DNA of 64,000 nucleotides from assembly GCF_000770675.1 (NCBI RefSeq), contig NZ_AVBG01000003.1, forward strand, positions 124,001-188,000, read 5' to 3'. Positions 49,400-57,826 of this stretch are shown piece after piece; positions within the stretch are counted from its first letter, which is position 1; every line of letters begins with the position of its first letter. The position numbers and the translations under genes are program-made. This stretch comes from Pontibacillus chungwhensis BH030062 (lineage in GTDB: Bacteria; Bacillota; Bacilli; Bacillales; BH030062). Under the pieces are notes generated by a model. The model was not told the origin of the DNA. It did no database searches and saw only the letters and a list, made by a program, of their open reading frames with translations.

Positions 49400-50596
49400 A
49401 TGACACAAACAAAATTACCTATATGGACGAAAAGCTTCCTTTTCATTTCCTTAAGCAACTTCTTTTTATTCCTGACTTTTTATGCTCTGTTAACCACTTT
49501 ACCGATCTTTGTGACAGATAATCTACAAGGAACAGAAGCACAAGCAGGTTTAATTGTTACATTGTTTTTACTATCAGCTATCCTTGTAAGACCGTTTTCC
49601 GGAAAACTTTTAGAAGACTTCGGAAAGAAAAAGATGTTGCTCATCAGTCTATTACTATTTATGTTGACTACCTTCGTTTATGTAGCAGCAACTAGTTTCT
49701 ACTTATTATTAGCTTTACGATTCTTTCACGGTATTTGGTTCGCAATTGCCACTACAGCAGCTGGTGCCATAGCTGCAGACATTATACCTGATAGCAGACG
49801 TGGAGAAGGACTTGGGTATTTTGCTATGTCGATGAATCTAGCCGTTGTTGCAGGTCCTTTCTTAGCTTTATCCCTATTAAAATGGATCTCTTTCTCAACG
49901 CTCTTTATTGTACTTGGTGCCCTTTTAGCAGGAGCTCTTCTTTTCACAAGCTTAGTCACTGCTCCCACTATGAAAGCACCTTCTAAGAAGAATAAAGTAA
50001 CGCTTCATGATTTATTTGAATTGAATGCTTTACCAATTGCATTAGTGGGAAGTTTACTAGCTTTCACCTATTCTAGTGTCATTTCTTATATTTCCATTTA
50101 CACGAAGTCTCTTGGATTGCTAGAAGCAGCGAGTTTCTTCTTTGCTGTATTTGCTGTGGCGATGCTCATTTCGAGACCCTTTGTAGGACGCATATTTGAT
50201 TCTAGAGGTCCAAGTATTGTCATCTATCCGTCTCTTGGACTATTTGCTTTAGGTTTATTTACATTGGGCATGACATCTTCCCCCTTTATGCTCTTGCTGT
50301 CAGCAACACTAATTGGACTAGGTTATGGTAGTCTTGTCCCTTGTTTCCAAACGTTAGCTATTCAGTCTGCTGATCATCACCGAAGCGGGCACGCCACTGC
50401 GACCTTCTTTACCCTATTTGATATAGGTATCGCAACTGGTTCATATGTGTTGGGGATTGTAGTAGCTCTTGTCGGTTATCAACCATTATATTTCATCATG
50501 GGATCATTTGTATTCATTGTCATGTACCTATACAAAACTATGAATAGAAAAAGAATAGCTCACCCGAATTCTCAATCAACTGTTCAATCATCTTAA
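49400..50596 (+). CDS. MFS transporter, YwoG/YfmO-like efflux type
   Basis: The 398-residue protein has about 12 hydrophobic segments, the loop 2-3 motif GKLLEDFGKKKMLLISL (about residues 68-84), RFFHGIWFAIATTAAGAIAADIIPDSRRGEGLGY typical of drug-efflux MFS proteins, and GRIFDSRGPS in the second half. Probably an exporter of a small toxic compound. Upstream are two overlapping dyads, GATGTT/AACATC (49336-49341, 49353-49358) and GGTGTTT/AAACACC (49346-49352, 49378-49384), possible operators. ATAGGAGG precedes the ATG. Confidence 0.87.
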   Translation: MTQTKLPIWTKSFLFISLSNFFLFLTFYALLTTLPIFVTDNLQGTEAQAGLIVTLFLLSAILVRPFSGKLLEDFGKKKMLLISLLLFMLTTFVYVAATSFYLLLALRFFHGIWFAIATTAAGAIAADIIPDSRRGEGLGYFAMSMNLAVVAGPFLALSLLKWISFSTLFIVLGALLAGALLFTSLVTAPTMKAPSKKNKVTLHDLFELNALPIALVGSLLAFTYSSVISYISIYTKSLGLLEAASFFFAVFAVAMLISRPFVGRIFDSRGPSIVIYPSLGLFALGLFTLGMTSSPFMLLLSATLIGLGYGSLVPCFQTLAIQSADHHRSGHATATFFTLFDIGIATGSYVLGIVVALVGYQPLYFIMGSFVFIVMYLYKTMNRKRIAHPNSQSTVQSS

Positions 50597-50659
50597 AAGG
50601 ACTCCAATCAAGTAATATAACGAAGGGAACGATTCCCCCTCATCATAACCCACCCAAAT

Positions 50660-50684
50660 GTTTCAGTTCTTGTTTCCAGGGTAA
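50660..50684 (+). promoter_or_regulatory. Sigma-B promoter of the Gsp17M-like gene
   Basis: GTTTCA (50660-50665), 13-nt spacer, GGGTAA (50679-50684), close to the sigma-B consensus GTTTAA-N12-14-GGGTAT, 35 nt before the start. Confidence 0.8.
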
Positions 50685-50719
50685 AAAAGCAGGAAGCAAT
50701 ATGTAGGAGGGGTATATAA

Positions 50720-51067
50720 ATGAAACCATTTGTACGCGAATACCATAATGATGAAAAACTACAGAATGATGTGCAGAAGCTAGCGGATAACGGCATTACG
50801 AAAGAGCATATTTATTTAATGTCACATGATGAAGATCGTACTGAGCGCTTGGCTAACAATACAGATGCGAATACAGTCGGTACACAAGAGATGAATCTTG
50901 CAGAAGTAATTGGGAATATTTTTAACAAAAAAGGCGATGAACTTCGTAATAAATTACAAGATCTTGGCTTTTCTCAATCTGAAGCTGATGCTTATGAAGA
51001 GGATTTAGATGAAGGAAAAGTCCTTCTAATGGTTACGGAATCTAAAGATATTAAAAAAATTATCTAA
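50720..51067 (+). CDS. yflT: General stress protein 17M-like (YflT domain)
   Basis: The 115-residue protein fits the YflT/Gsp17M family: an N-terminal VREYHNDEKLQNDVQKLADNGITKEHIYLMSHDEDRTERLANN and a C-terminal acidic helical part (DLGFSQSEADAYEEDLDEGKVLLMV). The function is unknown, but relatives are strongly induced by general stress through sigma-B. A sigma-B promoter is seen here at the right place, and AGGAGGGG precedes the start. Confidence 0.9.
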   Translation: MKPFVREYHNDEKLQNDVQKLADNGITKEHIYLMSHDEDRTERLANNTDANTVGTQEMNLAEVIGNIFNKKGDELRNKLQDLGFSQSEADAYEEDLDEGKVLLMVTESKDIKKII

Positions 51068-51108
51068 TTCACCTTTAGAGAAGTTTATATTGTGGATATA
51101 AGAACTAA

Positions 51109-51148
51109 AAAAGCCCCTGGCTCTTTTATAAAAGAGCCAGGGGCTTTT
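51109..51148. terminator. Bidirectional terminator, perfect 40-bp palindrome
   Basis: AAAAGCCCCTGGCTCTTTTA and its exact reverse complement (51109-51128 with 51129-51148). It lies between the Gsp17M gene and the convergent peptide gene and ends both. Confidence 0.92.
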
Positions 51149-51154
51149 ACTTTT

Positions 51155-51286
51155 TTAGATATCTGTTAATTCAATTGTTGTTGGTTCTGGTTCTTCATCA
51201 AGTGCTAGTTGAGATGTTGTGAAACCTCCCAATGCTGAAAATGCAATTGCCCCTACTGCTAAAGCTGAAATCATCCATTTTTTCAT
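51155..51286 (-). CDS. 43-residue exported peptide precursor, probable pheromone (NprX/Phr-like)
   Basis: The frame encodes MKKWMISALAVGAIAFSALG followed by GFTTSQLALDEEPEPTTIELTDI. This is a short basic start, a hydrophobic signal-peptide core (residues 4-20) and a polar acidic C-terminus, the layout of Phr, PapR and NprX pheromone precursors. It begins 16 nt after the stop of the TPR regulator gene, with AGGGAGAG between, and ends 6 nt before a perfect terminator. NprX of the B. cereus group has a similar length and the same position behind nprR. The mature peptide would come from the C-terminal part. Role is inferred. Confidence 0.75.
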   Translation of the reverse strand: MKKWMISALAVGAIAFSALGGFTTSQLALDEEPEPTTIELTDI

Positions 51287-51302
51287 ACTTCCCACTCTCC
51301 CT

Positions 51303-52595
51303 TTACGTAATTGATAATTTTTTATATGATTCATTAGCTAGAGATAAATAGTAACAAGCGTCCTTATACCTTTTGTGCTTTTGCAGGCACTCAGCCAACA
51401 ACTCACAATATAGTCCGATATAGAACTGGTTCTCATTATCGACAAAATAAGGAATGACTATTTCTTTTAAATAATGCTCTAGACTAATGAGATCCTCGAG
51501 AAATCGGTATTTATATACCTGAAAATAGTAGCGTAGAATTTGAAAATCGTTCTGTTTTTCAATCATTATTAACCCTCGATCAATCCATTCCAACGCCCTG
51601 CCCCGTTCACTTAATTCAAATAGTGATTCTACAATAGAGGCAATACTTGTTAACTTTCCTTTTACGTTATGATCATCTTTAAACACTAAACTCTTCTCAA
51701 AATGGTCTATTGCTTTTTCATGATGCTTAAGAGCTGCATGAAGAGCGCCGAGGTTGTGGTAGGCAATTCCCTTTAAGTAAGAGCTTTGCAAATTCCCTGC
51801 CGCCTTTACAGCTAGTTGGAAGCACTGTTCTGCTTGTTCAAACTGGTGAATCCGTTTATAGCAAATTCCAAGTAAAATCTGACAATCTCCACTTCTTTTA
51901 AAATCGAATTGAACCGTGTATAAATTTAGTGCTAACCTAGCGTAATGAAGTGATAAAGTCACATTTTGGAGAGAAGATTCATTAATGGCTGTTATAAAGT
52001 ACAAATCAGCTCGTTCACTATCACTAAGCGTATTTTGGTGAACAAGTGCTAATGCCTTCTTATAGTATTGCTGAGCCTCTCGATATCTTTCTTGCATATT
52101 ATGATAAAGGCCAGAGAACTTTATATAATAGTACTGATGTTTTTCTTCAAACAGATCTTGCATTCTATCTAACTTATCTAACAAGACCGGCACTTCCCCA
52201 AAGTGACGCATCAACAAATGATAGCGAACCTCATACAACTTAAATAAGGCTAGTATGCTCGGAGTTGAGAGTGTACTTAATTTTTGCTTTAACTTTACAT
52301 ATAACTCTGTTGCCTGATCTGTTTCTCTTTGCATGATAACGGTATACCATTCGTGTAGTTCTTGTTCTAGTAACTCTTCATCTACGCCTTCTTCTAGCAC
52401 TTCAACTGGAATATCCAGGCGATGTAAGAGTAGTTGAACAATTTCTTCACTTGATTTTGTAAGCCCATTTTCAATTTTACTTAAATAAGAAATCGAACAA
52501 ATTCCTTGAGCCGTTTCTTCAAGAGTACGATTTTGGTTTAACCGATGTAACTTGATTGTTTTGCCCACTTCAGACCCTTTTAAGATTTGAATCAA
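51303..52595 (-). CDS. RRNPP-family regulator (XRE helix-turn-helix plus TPR), NprR-like
   Basis: The product of up to 430 residues has an N-terminal XRE helix-turn-helix (about 10-65: GKTIKLHRLNQNRTLEETAQGICSISYLSKIENGLTKSSEEIVQLLLHRL) and then tandem TPR units to the end (e.g. KFSGLYHNMQERYREAQQYYKKALAL, IAYHNLGALHAALKHHEKAIDHFEKSLVF). The length and the CSISYLSKIENG segment match NprR rather than the shorter PlcR. TTG at 52595 follows an in-frame stop closely and has a weak ribosome binding site; GTG at 52568, 6 nt after AAAAGGG, is a good alternative. An exported-peptide gene follows. It likely binds the reimported peptide and switches transcription of secreted enzymes. Confidence 0.87.
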   Translation of the reverse strand: MIQILKGSEVGKTIKLHRLNQNRTLEETAQGICSISYLSKIENGLTKSSEEIVQLLLHRLDIPVEVLEEGVDEELLEQELHEWYTVIMQRETDQATELYVKLKQKLSTLSTPSILALFKLYEVRYHLLMRHFGEVPVLLDKLDRMQDLFEEKHQYYYIKFSGLYHNMQERYREAQQYYKKALALVHQNTLSDSERADLYFITAINESSLQNVTLSLHYARLALNLYTVQFDFKRSGDCQILLGICYKRIHQFEQAEQCFQLAVKAAGNLQSSYLKGIAYHNLGALHAALKHHEKAIDHFEKSLVFKDDHNVKGKLTSIASIVESLFELSERGRALEWIDRGLIMIEKQNDFQILRYYFQVYKYRFLEDLISLEHYLKEIVIPYFVDNENQFYIGLYCELLAECLQKHKRYKDACYYLSLANESYKKLSIT

Positions 52596-52677
52596 CTCAC
52601 TCTCTCACTGAAGCAACCTCCTTTGCTAGAGTATATGCTTCAGATGTTCCAACTACCCCTCTCATATCCGTTTTCTC

Positions 52678-52742
52678 GTTTGGGAAAGTATATCTATCAA
52701 TATAGCCATAAAGACTATATTCCATCTAAATTTTTCCCAAAC
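52678..52742. promoter_or_regulatory. Widely spaced inverted repeat upstream of the NprR-like gene
   Basis: GTTTGGGAAA (52678-52687) and TTTCCCAAAC (52733-52742), exact 10-bp arms 55 bp apart centre to centre (about five helical turns). This spacing suits DNA looping by a multimeric regulator. Use as an operator is inference. Confidence 0.5.
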
Positions 52743-52988
52743 ATAATTGGAATATAGGATGTAAGTTATATTCATCATAATCAAAAATTAGAAATATATC
52801 AATATTCTGATAATTTTAGGTACTAGAGGACTAGGTCATATAGCTCAATCATTTCTTTAACTAAGTTCATTTGACCTACGTAATGGTAATGAATTTTTTA
52901 TTAGCTGAGTTTCAAAACCGTAATTGCGTAATGAATGATTTCTACGAGTTTATAAAACCATTAAGCTGGGTATAAAATCTATAGAACA
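52743..52988. other. Intergenic stretch between the NprR-like and NlpC/P60 genes
   Basis: AT-rich, no gene seen. Together with 52600-52742 it holds the NprR-like promoter region. Confidence 0.4.
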
Positions 52989-53022
52989 TAAAAAATCCCC
53001 TTTGGTTTTGAAACCAAAGAGG
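52989..53022 (-). terminator. Terminator of the NlpC/P60-SLH gene
   Basis: Stem TCCCCTTTGGTTT/AAACCAAAGAGGA with one mismatch, loop TG, followed on the minus strand by a T-run. Confidence 0.85.
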
Positions 53023-53049
53023 ATATATAAGCGTACATGTAATATAGAC

Positions 53050-53955
53050 TTACTGTTGGTGTTGGTAAAGTGTCTCATATAATGTTGAAGAAAAATCAGC
53101 GCGAGTTACATTTTCTGCGGAATAGCTTTTTACACTTTGATCCTTTTTAATACCTGATGCTTCAAACGAATTTAAAACCATTGTAGTCATTTCACTAAAT
53201 GTGATTGTTTCGTTGGGTTTAAATTCTCCGTTTAGGAAGCCATTAATAATGTCTAGCTCTTTCATAGCTGCTATGTCATTAGCGAATTGGTGATTAGGGT
53301 CTACGTCTGGGAATGTCGTTTTATCAGAAGCTTCATGCTCAATGATTCTGTTAAATAAAGCAGCTGCTTGCCCTCTAGTTACATCCTTGTTAGGTTTAAA
53401 TGTACCATCATGGTATCCTTTTATAATCTCACTACTTACTAGAGCTTTGATCGCTTCATAAGCCACATGATTTTCATCTACATCAGCAAACAAACTATCT
53501 ACATTATTTAAGTCTGCTACACGGCGTGCCGTAGCAAACTTAGGGCCCCAGTAAGGATTACTAAGTGAAACAATATCAATCCCCTTGCTAGAAGTAGCAC
53601 TAATAAACTTATTATCACCCACATAAATCCCAACATGCGAGATGCCTGCTTTATATGTGTTCTCAAAGAATACTAGGTCTCCTGGCTTCATATTGCTTTT
53701 ACTAACTGCTTGTCCTACTGTAGCTTGACTTCCCGTTGTACGAGGGATTGAAATACCCACTTTGTTAAAAACGTATTGTGTATATCCTGAACAGTCAAAT
53801 CCACTAGGGCTTTGGCCACCAAATACATAAGGTACTCCCATATGATTTTTAGCTACACCTAACAAATCATCTTGACTTGTAGCCGCTCCAGCTACAGATG
53901 CGCCGCTAAACGTAAACATTACAGCCATTCCACACGCTACAATTTTCTTCAACAT
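53050..53955 (-). CDS. Secreted NlpC/P60 cell-wall hydrolase with two SLH domains
   Basis: The 301-residue precursor has a signal peptide (1-25, ending GAA), an NlpC/P60 domain with catalytic Cys in FDCSGYTQYVF (Cys55) and His in ISHVGIYVG (His107), then two S-layer homology domains (about 154-197: FADVDENHVAYEAIKALVSSEIIKGYHDGTFKPNKDVTRGQAA; about 219-262: FPDVDPNHQFANDIAAMKELDIINGF). It would cut gamma-D-glutamyl-diamino acid bonds in peptidoglycan while bound to secondary wall polymer. GGAG lies 8 nt before the ATG at 53955; GTG at 53964 overlaps that site. Confidence 0.92.
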   Translation of the reverse strand: MLKKIVACGMAVMFTFSGASVAGAATSQDDLLGVAKNHMGVPYVFGGQSPSGFDCSGYTQYVFNKVGISIPRTTGSQATVGQAVSKSNMKPGDLVFFENTYKAGISHVGIYVGDNKFISATSSKGIDIVSLSNPYWGPKFATARRVADLNNVDSLFADVDENHVAYEAIKALVSSEIIKGYHDGTFKPNKDVTRGQAAALFNRIIEHEASDKTTFPDVDPNHQFANDIAAMKELDIINGFLNGEFKPNETITFSEMTTMVLNSFEASGIKKDQSVKSYSAENVTRADFSSTLYETLYQHQQ

Positions 53956-54251
53956 ATTCCCCACTCCATTTTCTTCTAGTATCGTCTGTTTTTTCTTCTA
54001 CGACCATTCTACCAAAAGTTTGTTTGTCATAAAGTTACGTTTATATTACAATTTGTTTTCAAAAAAGACATATTTTTTATAAAAGTACAACAAAATCCCT
54101 TCATTCCTTCATTCTTGTTGTAATAGGTAAATATAGGAATCTTTAGAAAATAAAACTTTTGTACAGGATTTAGATATACGTTTATTTAGGTAGTTGTCCC
54201 CAAAAGGTTTACCTTTCTCATTCCGCAAGCCCTTCTTTTCTTCTTCATTCA

Positions 54252-54280
54252 TTGACAATAAACCACGATATAAGTAAACT
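54252..54280 (+). promoter_or_regulatory. Sigma-A promoter of the SAM-riboswitch transcript
   Basis: -35 TTGACA (54252-54257), 17-nt spacer, -10 TAAACT (54275-54280), about 35 nt before the S-box. Confidence 0.7.
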
Positions 54281-54314
54281 TAGGTACTGCATGTAAAACA
54301 AAAAGTGAATACTC

Positions 54315-54426
54315 CTTCTTATCACGAGAGGCGGAGGGACTGGCCCTACGATGTCTCGGCAGCGGGCTCATTGCAAATGAGTGCTGTGCCAAATCCAGCA
54401 AGATTACACTTGAAAGATGAGAAGAG
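54315..54426 (+). promoter_or_regulatory. SAM-I (S-box) riboswitch aptamer
   Basis: CTTATCACGAGAGGCGGAGG, then GACTGGCCC, ATGTCTCGGCAGC, GTGCTGTGCCAAATCC, GCAAG and GAAAGATGAGAAG, in the conserved S-box order. The P1 arms CTTCTTATC and GATGAGAAG pair. It is followed by a terminator before the metT-like gene. Confidence 0.95.
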
Positions 54427-54441
54427 GAGCTCAAAATAAAC

Positions 54442-54475
54442 AGCCCTCTTCTGATCAAGAAGGGGGCTTTTTTTA
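54442..54475 (+). terminator. SAM riboswitch terminator (expression platform)
   Basis: Stem AGCCC..TCTT with AAGA..GGGCT (54442-54468), then seven T. SAM binding should favour it and shut off the downstream permease. Confidence 0.88.
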
Positions 54476-54534
54476 ATCATGACAAGTGATCTATCACACA
54501 ATATTATTAACAAGCAAGAAAGAGGTGCAGCAAC

Positions 54535-55824
54535 ATGAATATAAACAAAGGGAATCCACTTGCTCTGTTACCCTTATTCATTTTCTTAGTTATCTTTGTA
54601 GGATCAGGTATAGTAACAGGTGATTTCTATTATATTTCAATCTTAATCCCAGCTCTAATAGCAGCGATTGTCGCCATTTTACAAAATCGTAAGAAGCCAA
54701 CCTTCGAAAAAGTTGAGCAATTTGCAAAAGGTGCAGGCCATCCTGACATTATGATTATGGTCTTCATTTTCATTTTAGCTGGCGCGTTTTCTTCTGTCGC
54801 AAGCAGTATTGGTGCCGTAGAGTCTACAGTAAATCTTGCATTAACTTATCTTCCTGAAAACTTAATCATTGTTGGAGTCTTCATCATTGCTGGCTTCATT
54901 TCACTTTCTATGGGAACATCGGTTGGTACAATCAGTGCCCTTGCACCAATTGCTGTCGGTATCAGTGCCGAAACAGACTTTTCTGCGGCCTTATCGCTTG
55001 CAGCTGTTGTTGGGGGTGCCATGTTTGGTGATAACCTATCCATCATTTCTGATACGACGATTGCAGCGGTTCGAACACAGAAAACCCAAATGAAAGACAA
55101 GTTCAAAGCTAACTTCTTCATTGTTCTCCCTGCAGCTATTGCGACAATTATCTTGTTAATCATCATCACTTCAGGCGGAACATCCTCTATTGATGCAGAT
55201 AGCTTCAACTGGTTAAAAGTAATTCCTTATGTTGGCGTTTTAGTAGGTGCATTAGCAGGACTAAATGTGATGGCTGTTCTCATTGGAGGAATTCTGTTAT
55301 CTGGAATAATTGGAGGAATTAGTGGAGATTATTCTCTAGATGCCTTTATGTCTAACATAACATCAGGAATTAACTCCATGTCGGAATTAATTTTCCTTAC
55401 TATTATAATTGGCGGAATCGTAGCCATGATTCAACACAATGGCGGTATTCAATTCCTTCTTCATACTCTTACAAAAGGAATTCGCTCTAAGCGTGGTGCA
55501 GAAGGAAGTATTGCCGGTCTTGTAGCCACTACAAACTTAGCTACAGCAAATAATACAATTGCCATTATTACGACTGGCCAATTAGCAAAGAACATTGCTG
55601 ATGAATATGAAATTGATTCCAGAAAGTCGGCAAGTTTACTAGATATATTCTCTTGTACAATCCAAGGCTTAATCCCCTATGGAGCGCAATTATTAACAGC
55701 AGCCCAAATCGGAAGCCTATCACCAATAGAATTACTACCGTATTCTTTCTATCCTATATTAATTGCAATCTCCGGTCTCATAGCAATTACAGTTGGATTC
55801 CCACGTTTTAAAAAAGCAGCGTAA
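54535..55824 (+). CDS. metT: NhaC-superfamily permease under SAM riboswitch, probable methionine transporter MetT
   Basis: The 429-residue protein has about 11 hydrophobic segments and NhaC-family motifs SMGTSVGTISALAPIAVGIS (about residues 122-141), GGAMFGDNLSIISDTTIAA (about 159-177) and GLVATTNLATANNTIAIIT. By sequence alone it could be an Na+/H+ antiporter, but comparative work on S-box regulons assigned S-box-controlled NhaC-type permeases as methionine transporters (MetT). The riboswitch and terminator directly upstream support this here. AGAGGTG precedes the ATG. Confidence 0.85.
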   Translation: MNINKGNPLALLPLFIFLVIFVGSGIVTGDFYYISILIPALIAAIVAILQNRKKPTFEKVEQFAKGAGHPDIMIMVFIFILAGAFSSVASSIGAVESTVNLALTYLPENLIIVGVFIIAGFISLSMGTSVGTISALAPIAVGISAETDFSAALSLAAVVGGAMFGDNLSIISDTTIAAVRTQKTQMKDKFKANFFIVLPAAIATIILLIIITSGGTSSIDADSFNWLKVIPYVGVLVGALAGLNVMAVLIGGILLSGIIGGISGDYSLDAFMSNITSGINSMSELIFLTIIIGGIVAMIQHNGGIQFLLHTLTKGIRSKRGAEGSIAGLVATTNLATANNTIAIITTGQLAKNIADEYEIDSRKSASLLDIFSCTIQGLIPYGAQLLTAAQIGSLSPIELLPYSFYPILIAISGLIAITVGFPRFKKAA

Positions 55825-55831
55825 ATTACGA

Positions 55832-55866
55832 AAAATGACGGGATACATGTATCCCGTCATTTTTTA
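55832..55866 (+). terminator. Terminator of metT
   Basis: Palindromic stem AATGACGGGATACA/TGTATCCCGTCATT (about 55834-55861), then six T. Confidence 0.9.
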
Positions 55867-55877
55867 TACCTTGGGAA

Positions 55878-55994
55878 CTATAAGAAAGAATCAACAACGA
55901 ACAATTGTCCCGCCATTGTCTCCCGCTTTGTGAAAACAAATAATACAAGTAAAAAGAAAATCGTAAATAATGGAATGGTCCACCACTTCCCCAT
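55878..55994 (-). CDS. 38-residue single-pass membrane protein at the end of an ABC operon
   Basis: The frame encodes a short start MGKWW, a hydrophobic helix (TIPLFTIFFLLVLFVF, residues 6-21), basic KR and a polar C-terminus. It begins 13 nt after the stop of the ABC permease gene with GGGGGGGAG in between, so it is probably translated with that operon. It is too short for a family assignment. It could be an accessory subunit of the exporter. No database check was possible. Confidence 0.55.
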   Translation of the reverse strand: MGKWWTIPLFTIFFLLVLFVFTKRETMAGQLFVVDSFL

Positions 55995-56007
55995 GCGACT
56001 CCCCCCC

Positions 56008-56871
56008 CTATACATCACGCTTCCGGAATAATGTAATCGCTAGCACGAGCGCCACACAACCGTACATAATGGTATAAAGAATCATCACATTATTAGGAGC
56101 AGAAGCACTTGCAAACATCCCTTGCTGAGCAAGACTCACGGGGTTGTCTGCTGTTTCAAATAAGAATACGGTCATTTTTCGGTACATAGCATCTACAGGA
56201 AAAATGAGGCTTGAGATAATTCCTATATTCACAAGTGCACCCTTTTCCATTATGGTTCCTATTTGCTCAACAAATCCTCCTATGAAGGCAGATCCGTATA
56301 GGATGATTAACACGATACCCGCATTTAGTGAAGTCATTCTACTACTTAACATGACACCTAATGTCACTAGAACTAGAGGTTGCAACATATACGTTGCTAA
56401 AGCACTTGCAATCTGGCTAATGGAGAAATCAAGGGATACAACTTCGCCCCCTATGCCTTGGTGCAACATGATGATACCCGCAAACAATAAAGCCGCGTAA
56501 GTAATCAACAGACCTCCAAGTCCGATTACTTTACCTAAAAGAAATTGTGTACGAGTTATGGGGCGCATTAGCCACGTATCTATTTGATGACTCTCTATTT
56601 CACTAGCAATTGCACTGACGCTAGATAAAATAGTGAGCAAAGCAACAATGAATGAAGAGAAATAAAGCCCAATACTAAGTAATTGTGATGAGAACAGTTG
56701 TTGTTGCATCATTTGGTCTACCGTTGAGGCTCCAAAACTTTCCCAATCTTTCACTGCATAATGAATCGCAACGCCATATAAAATAAGGAAGACCGCTGTC
56801 ATAATCATCGTAATAAGGAAAATCCTTTTAGATACTATCTCTTTAAACGTTAACTTAGCGATGGTCCACAT
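56008..56871 (-). CDS. ABC-2 type transporter permease
   Basis: The 287-residue protein has six hydrophobic segments and the ABC-2 pattern AIASEIESHQIDTWLMRPITRTQFLLGKVIGL (about residues 87-118), the coupling-helix region. Its start at 56871 (7 nt after GGAG) overlaps the ATPase gene by 17 bp; the ATG at 56889 is upstream of that site. With the ATPase it forms an exporter, downstream of an ECF sigma/anti-sigma pair. The substrate is unknown; such sets often deal with cell-wall-active compounds. Confidence 0.88.
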   Translation of the reverse strand: MWTIAKLTFKEIVSKRIFLITMIMTAVFLILYGVAIHYAVKDWESFGASTVDQMMQQQLFSSQLLSIGLYFSSFIVALLTILSSVSAIASEIESHQIDTWLMRPITRTQFLLGKVIGLGGLLITYAALLFAGIIMLHQGIGGEVVSLDFSISQIASALATYMLQPLVLVTLGVMLSSRMTSLNAGIVLIILYGSAFIGGFVEQIGTIMEKGALVNIGIISSLIFPVDAMYRKMTVFLFETADNPVSLAQQGMFASASAPNNVMILYTIMYGCVALVLAITLFRKRDV

Positions 56872-57796
56872 AACGCTGCTCCTTTTCATTCACCCAGTAC
56901 ATAAACACATCTTCTAAATGAGGAATAACGGGTGTTACTTCATAAATAGGAAGCTTGTGACTCGCCAAGAAGTCGACAAGCCTTGGAATATCCTCTTCGC
57001 TTTTCAACTGGTATAAGGCTTTAGAACGGTCATTCAAGACTTCCTTGTTTTCTGCATTACGTACAAAGTCAGGAAAATCAAGATTGGTTAATCCAGCTGT
57101 AGCTGAGGACATAATTTCAACCTGGGCTTCCACCATCATGAGTTCACGCCATTTTCCCTGAACGATCATTTCACTCTTATGTACAATAGAAACATGATCA
57201 CAAACGGACTCCACTTCATTTAACAAGTGGCTATTTAGGAAAATGGTTTTACCTTGATCTCTTAAATGAAGCATCAAGTCACGTACATCTTTCCTTCCAA
57301 TTGGGTCAAGAGCTGAGGTGGGTTCGTCTAAGAAGATCAATTTTGGATCATTAATAAGCGCGCAGGCAAGTCCAATACGCTGGGACATCCCTTTTGAATA
57401 CCCTTTAATCTTTTGTTTGTCACGCCCCGTCATGCCAACGAGGTCAATCACTTCTTCAATTCGCTTCTTCCTTTCACGAATTGGCACCTTACATAGTTCT
57501 GCATGACTCTCAAGAAGTTTACGCCCTGTAAGCCAATCTGGATATCGAAATAACTCTGGCAGATAACCTACCTTTTCTCTTGATTTAGGAGTCCCAATCG
57601 GCTCGCCTAAAATTCGCCCCTCTCCACTTGTTGGATTAAGTAAACCTAACATCGTTCGCACAAATGTACTCTTCCCAGCACCATTCGGACCAAGGAATCC
57701 ATAAACCATGCCCTCTTCGATCTCTAATGACACATCACGTATACCAGCCTGGCCATTGTATGTTTTCGTAAGCCTTTTAGCTTCCATTACATTCAT
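56855..57796 (-). CDS. ABC transporter ATP-binding protein
   Basis: The 313-residue protein has Walker A GPNGAGKST (about 36-44), Q-loop YLPELFRYPDWLTG, signature GYSKGMSQRIGLA, Walker B LIFLDEPTSALDP and H-loop LNSHLLNEVE, plus a C-terminal extension of about 90 residues as in CcmA/BcrA-type ATPases. The permease gene overlaps its end. A hairpin terminator (57827-57848) separates it from the anti-sigma gene upstream, so it may be only partly co-transcribed with the sigma operon. Confidence 0.92.
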   Translation of the reverse strand: MNVMEAKRLTKTYNGQAGIRDVSLEIEEGMVYGFLGPNGAGKSTFVRTMLGLLNPTSGEGRILGEPIGTPKSREKVGYLPELFRYPDWLTGRKLLESHAELCKVPIRERKKRIEEVIDLVGMTGRDKQKIKGYSKGMSQRIGLACALINDPKLIFLDEPTSALDPIGRKDVRDLMLHLRDQGKTIFLNSHLLNEVESVCDHVSIVHKSEMIVQGKWRELMMVEAQVEIMSSATAGLTNLDFPDFVRNAENKEVLNDRSKALYQLKSEEDIPRLVDFLASHKLPIYEVTPVIPHLEDVFMYWVNEKEQRYVDHR

Positions 57797-57826
57797 AACT
57801 GACTCTCCTTTATAAAGAAACGCACA

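Noticed and set aside
54249-54458. Minus-strand open frame over the SAM riboswitch
   Set aside because: The sequence is fully explained by the S-box aptamer on the plus strand.
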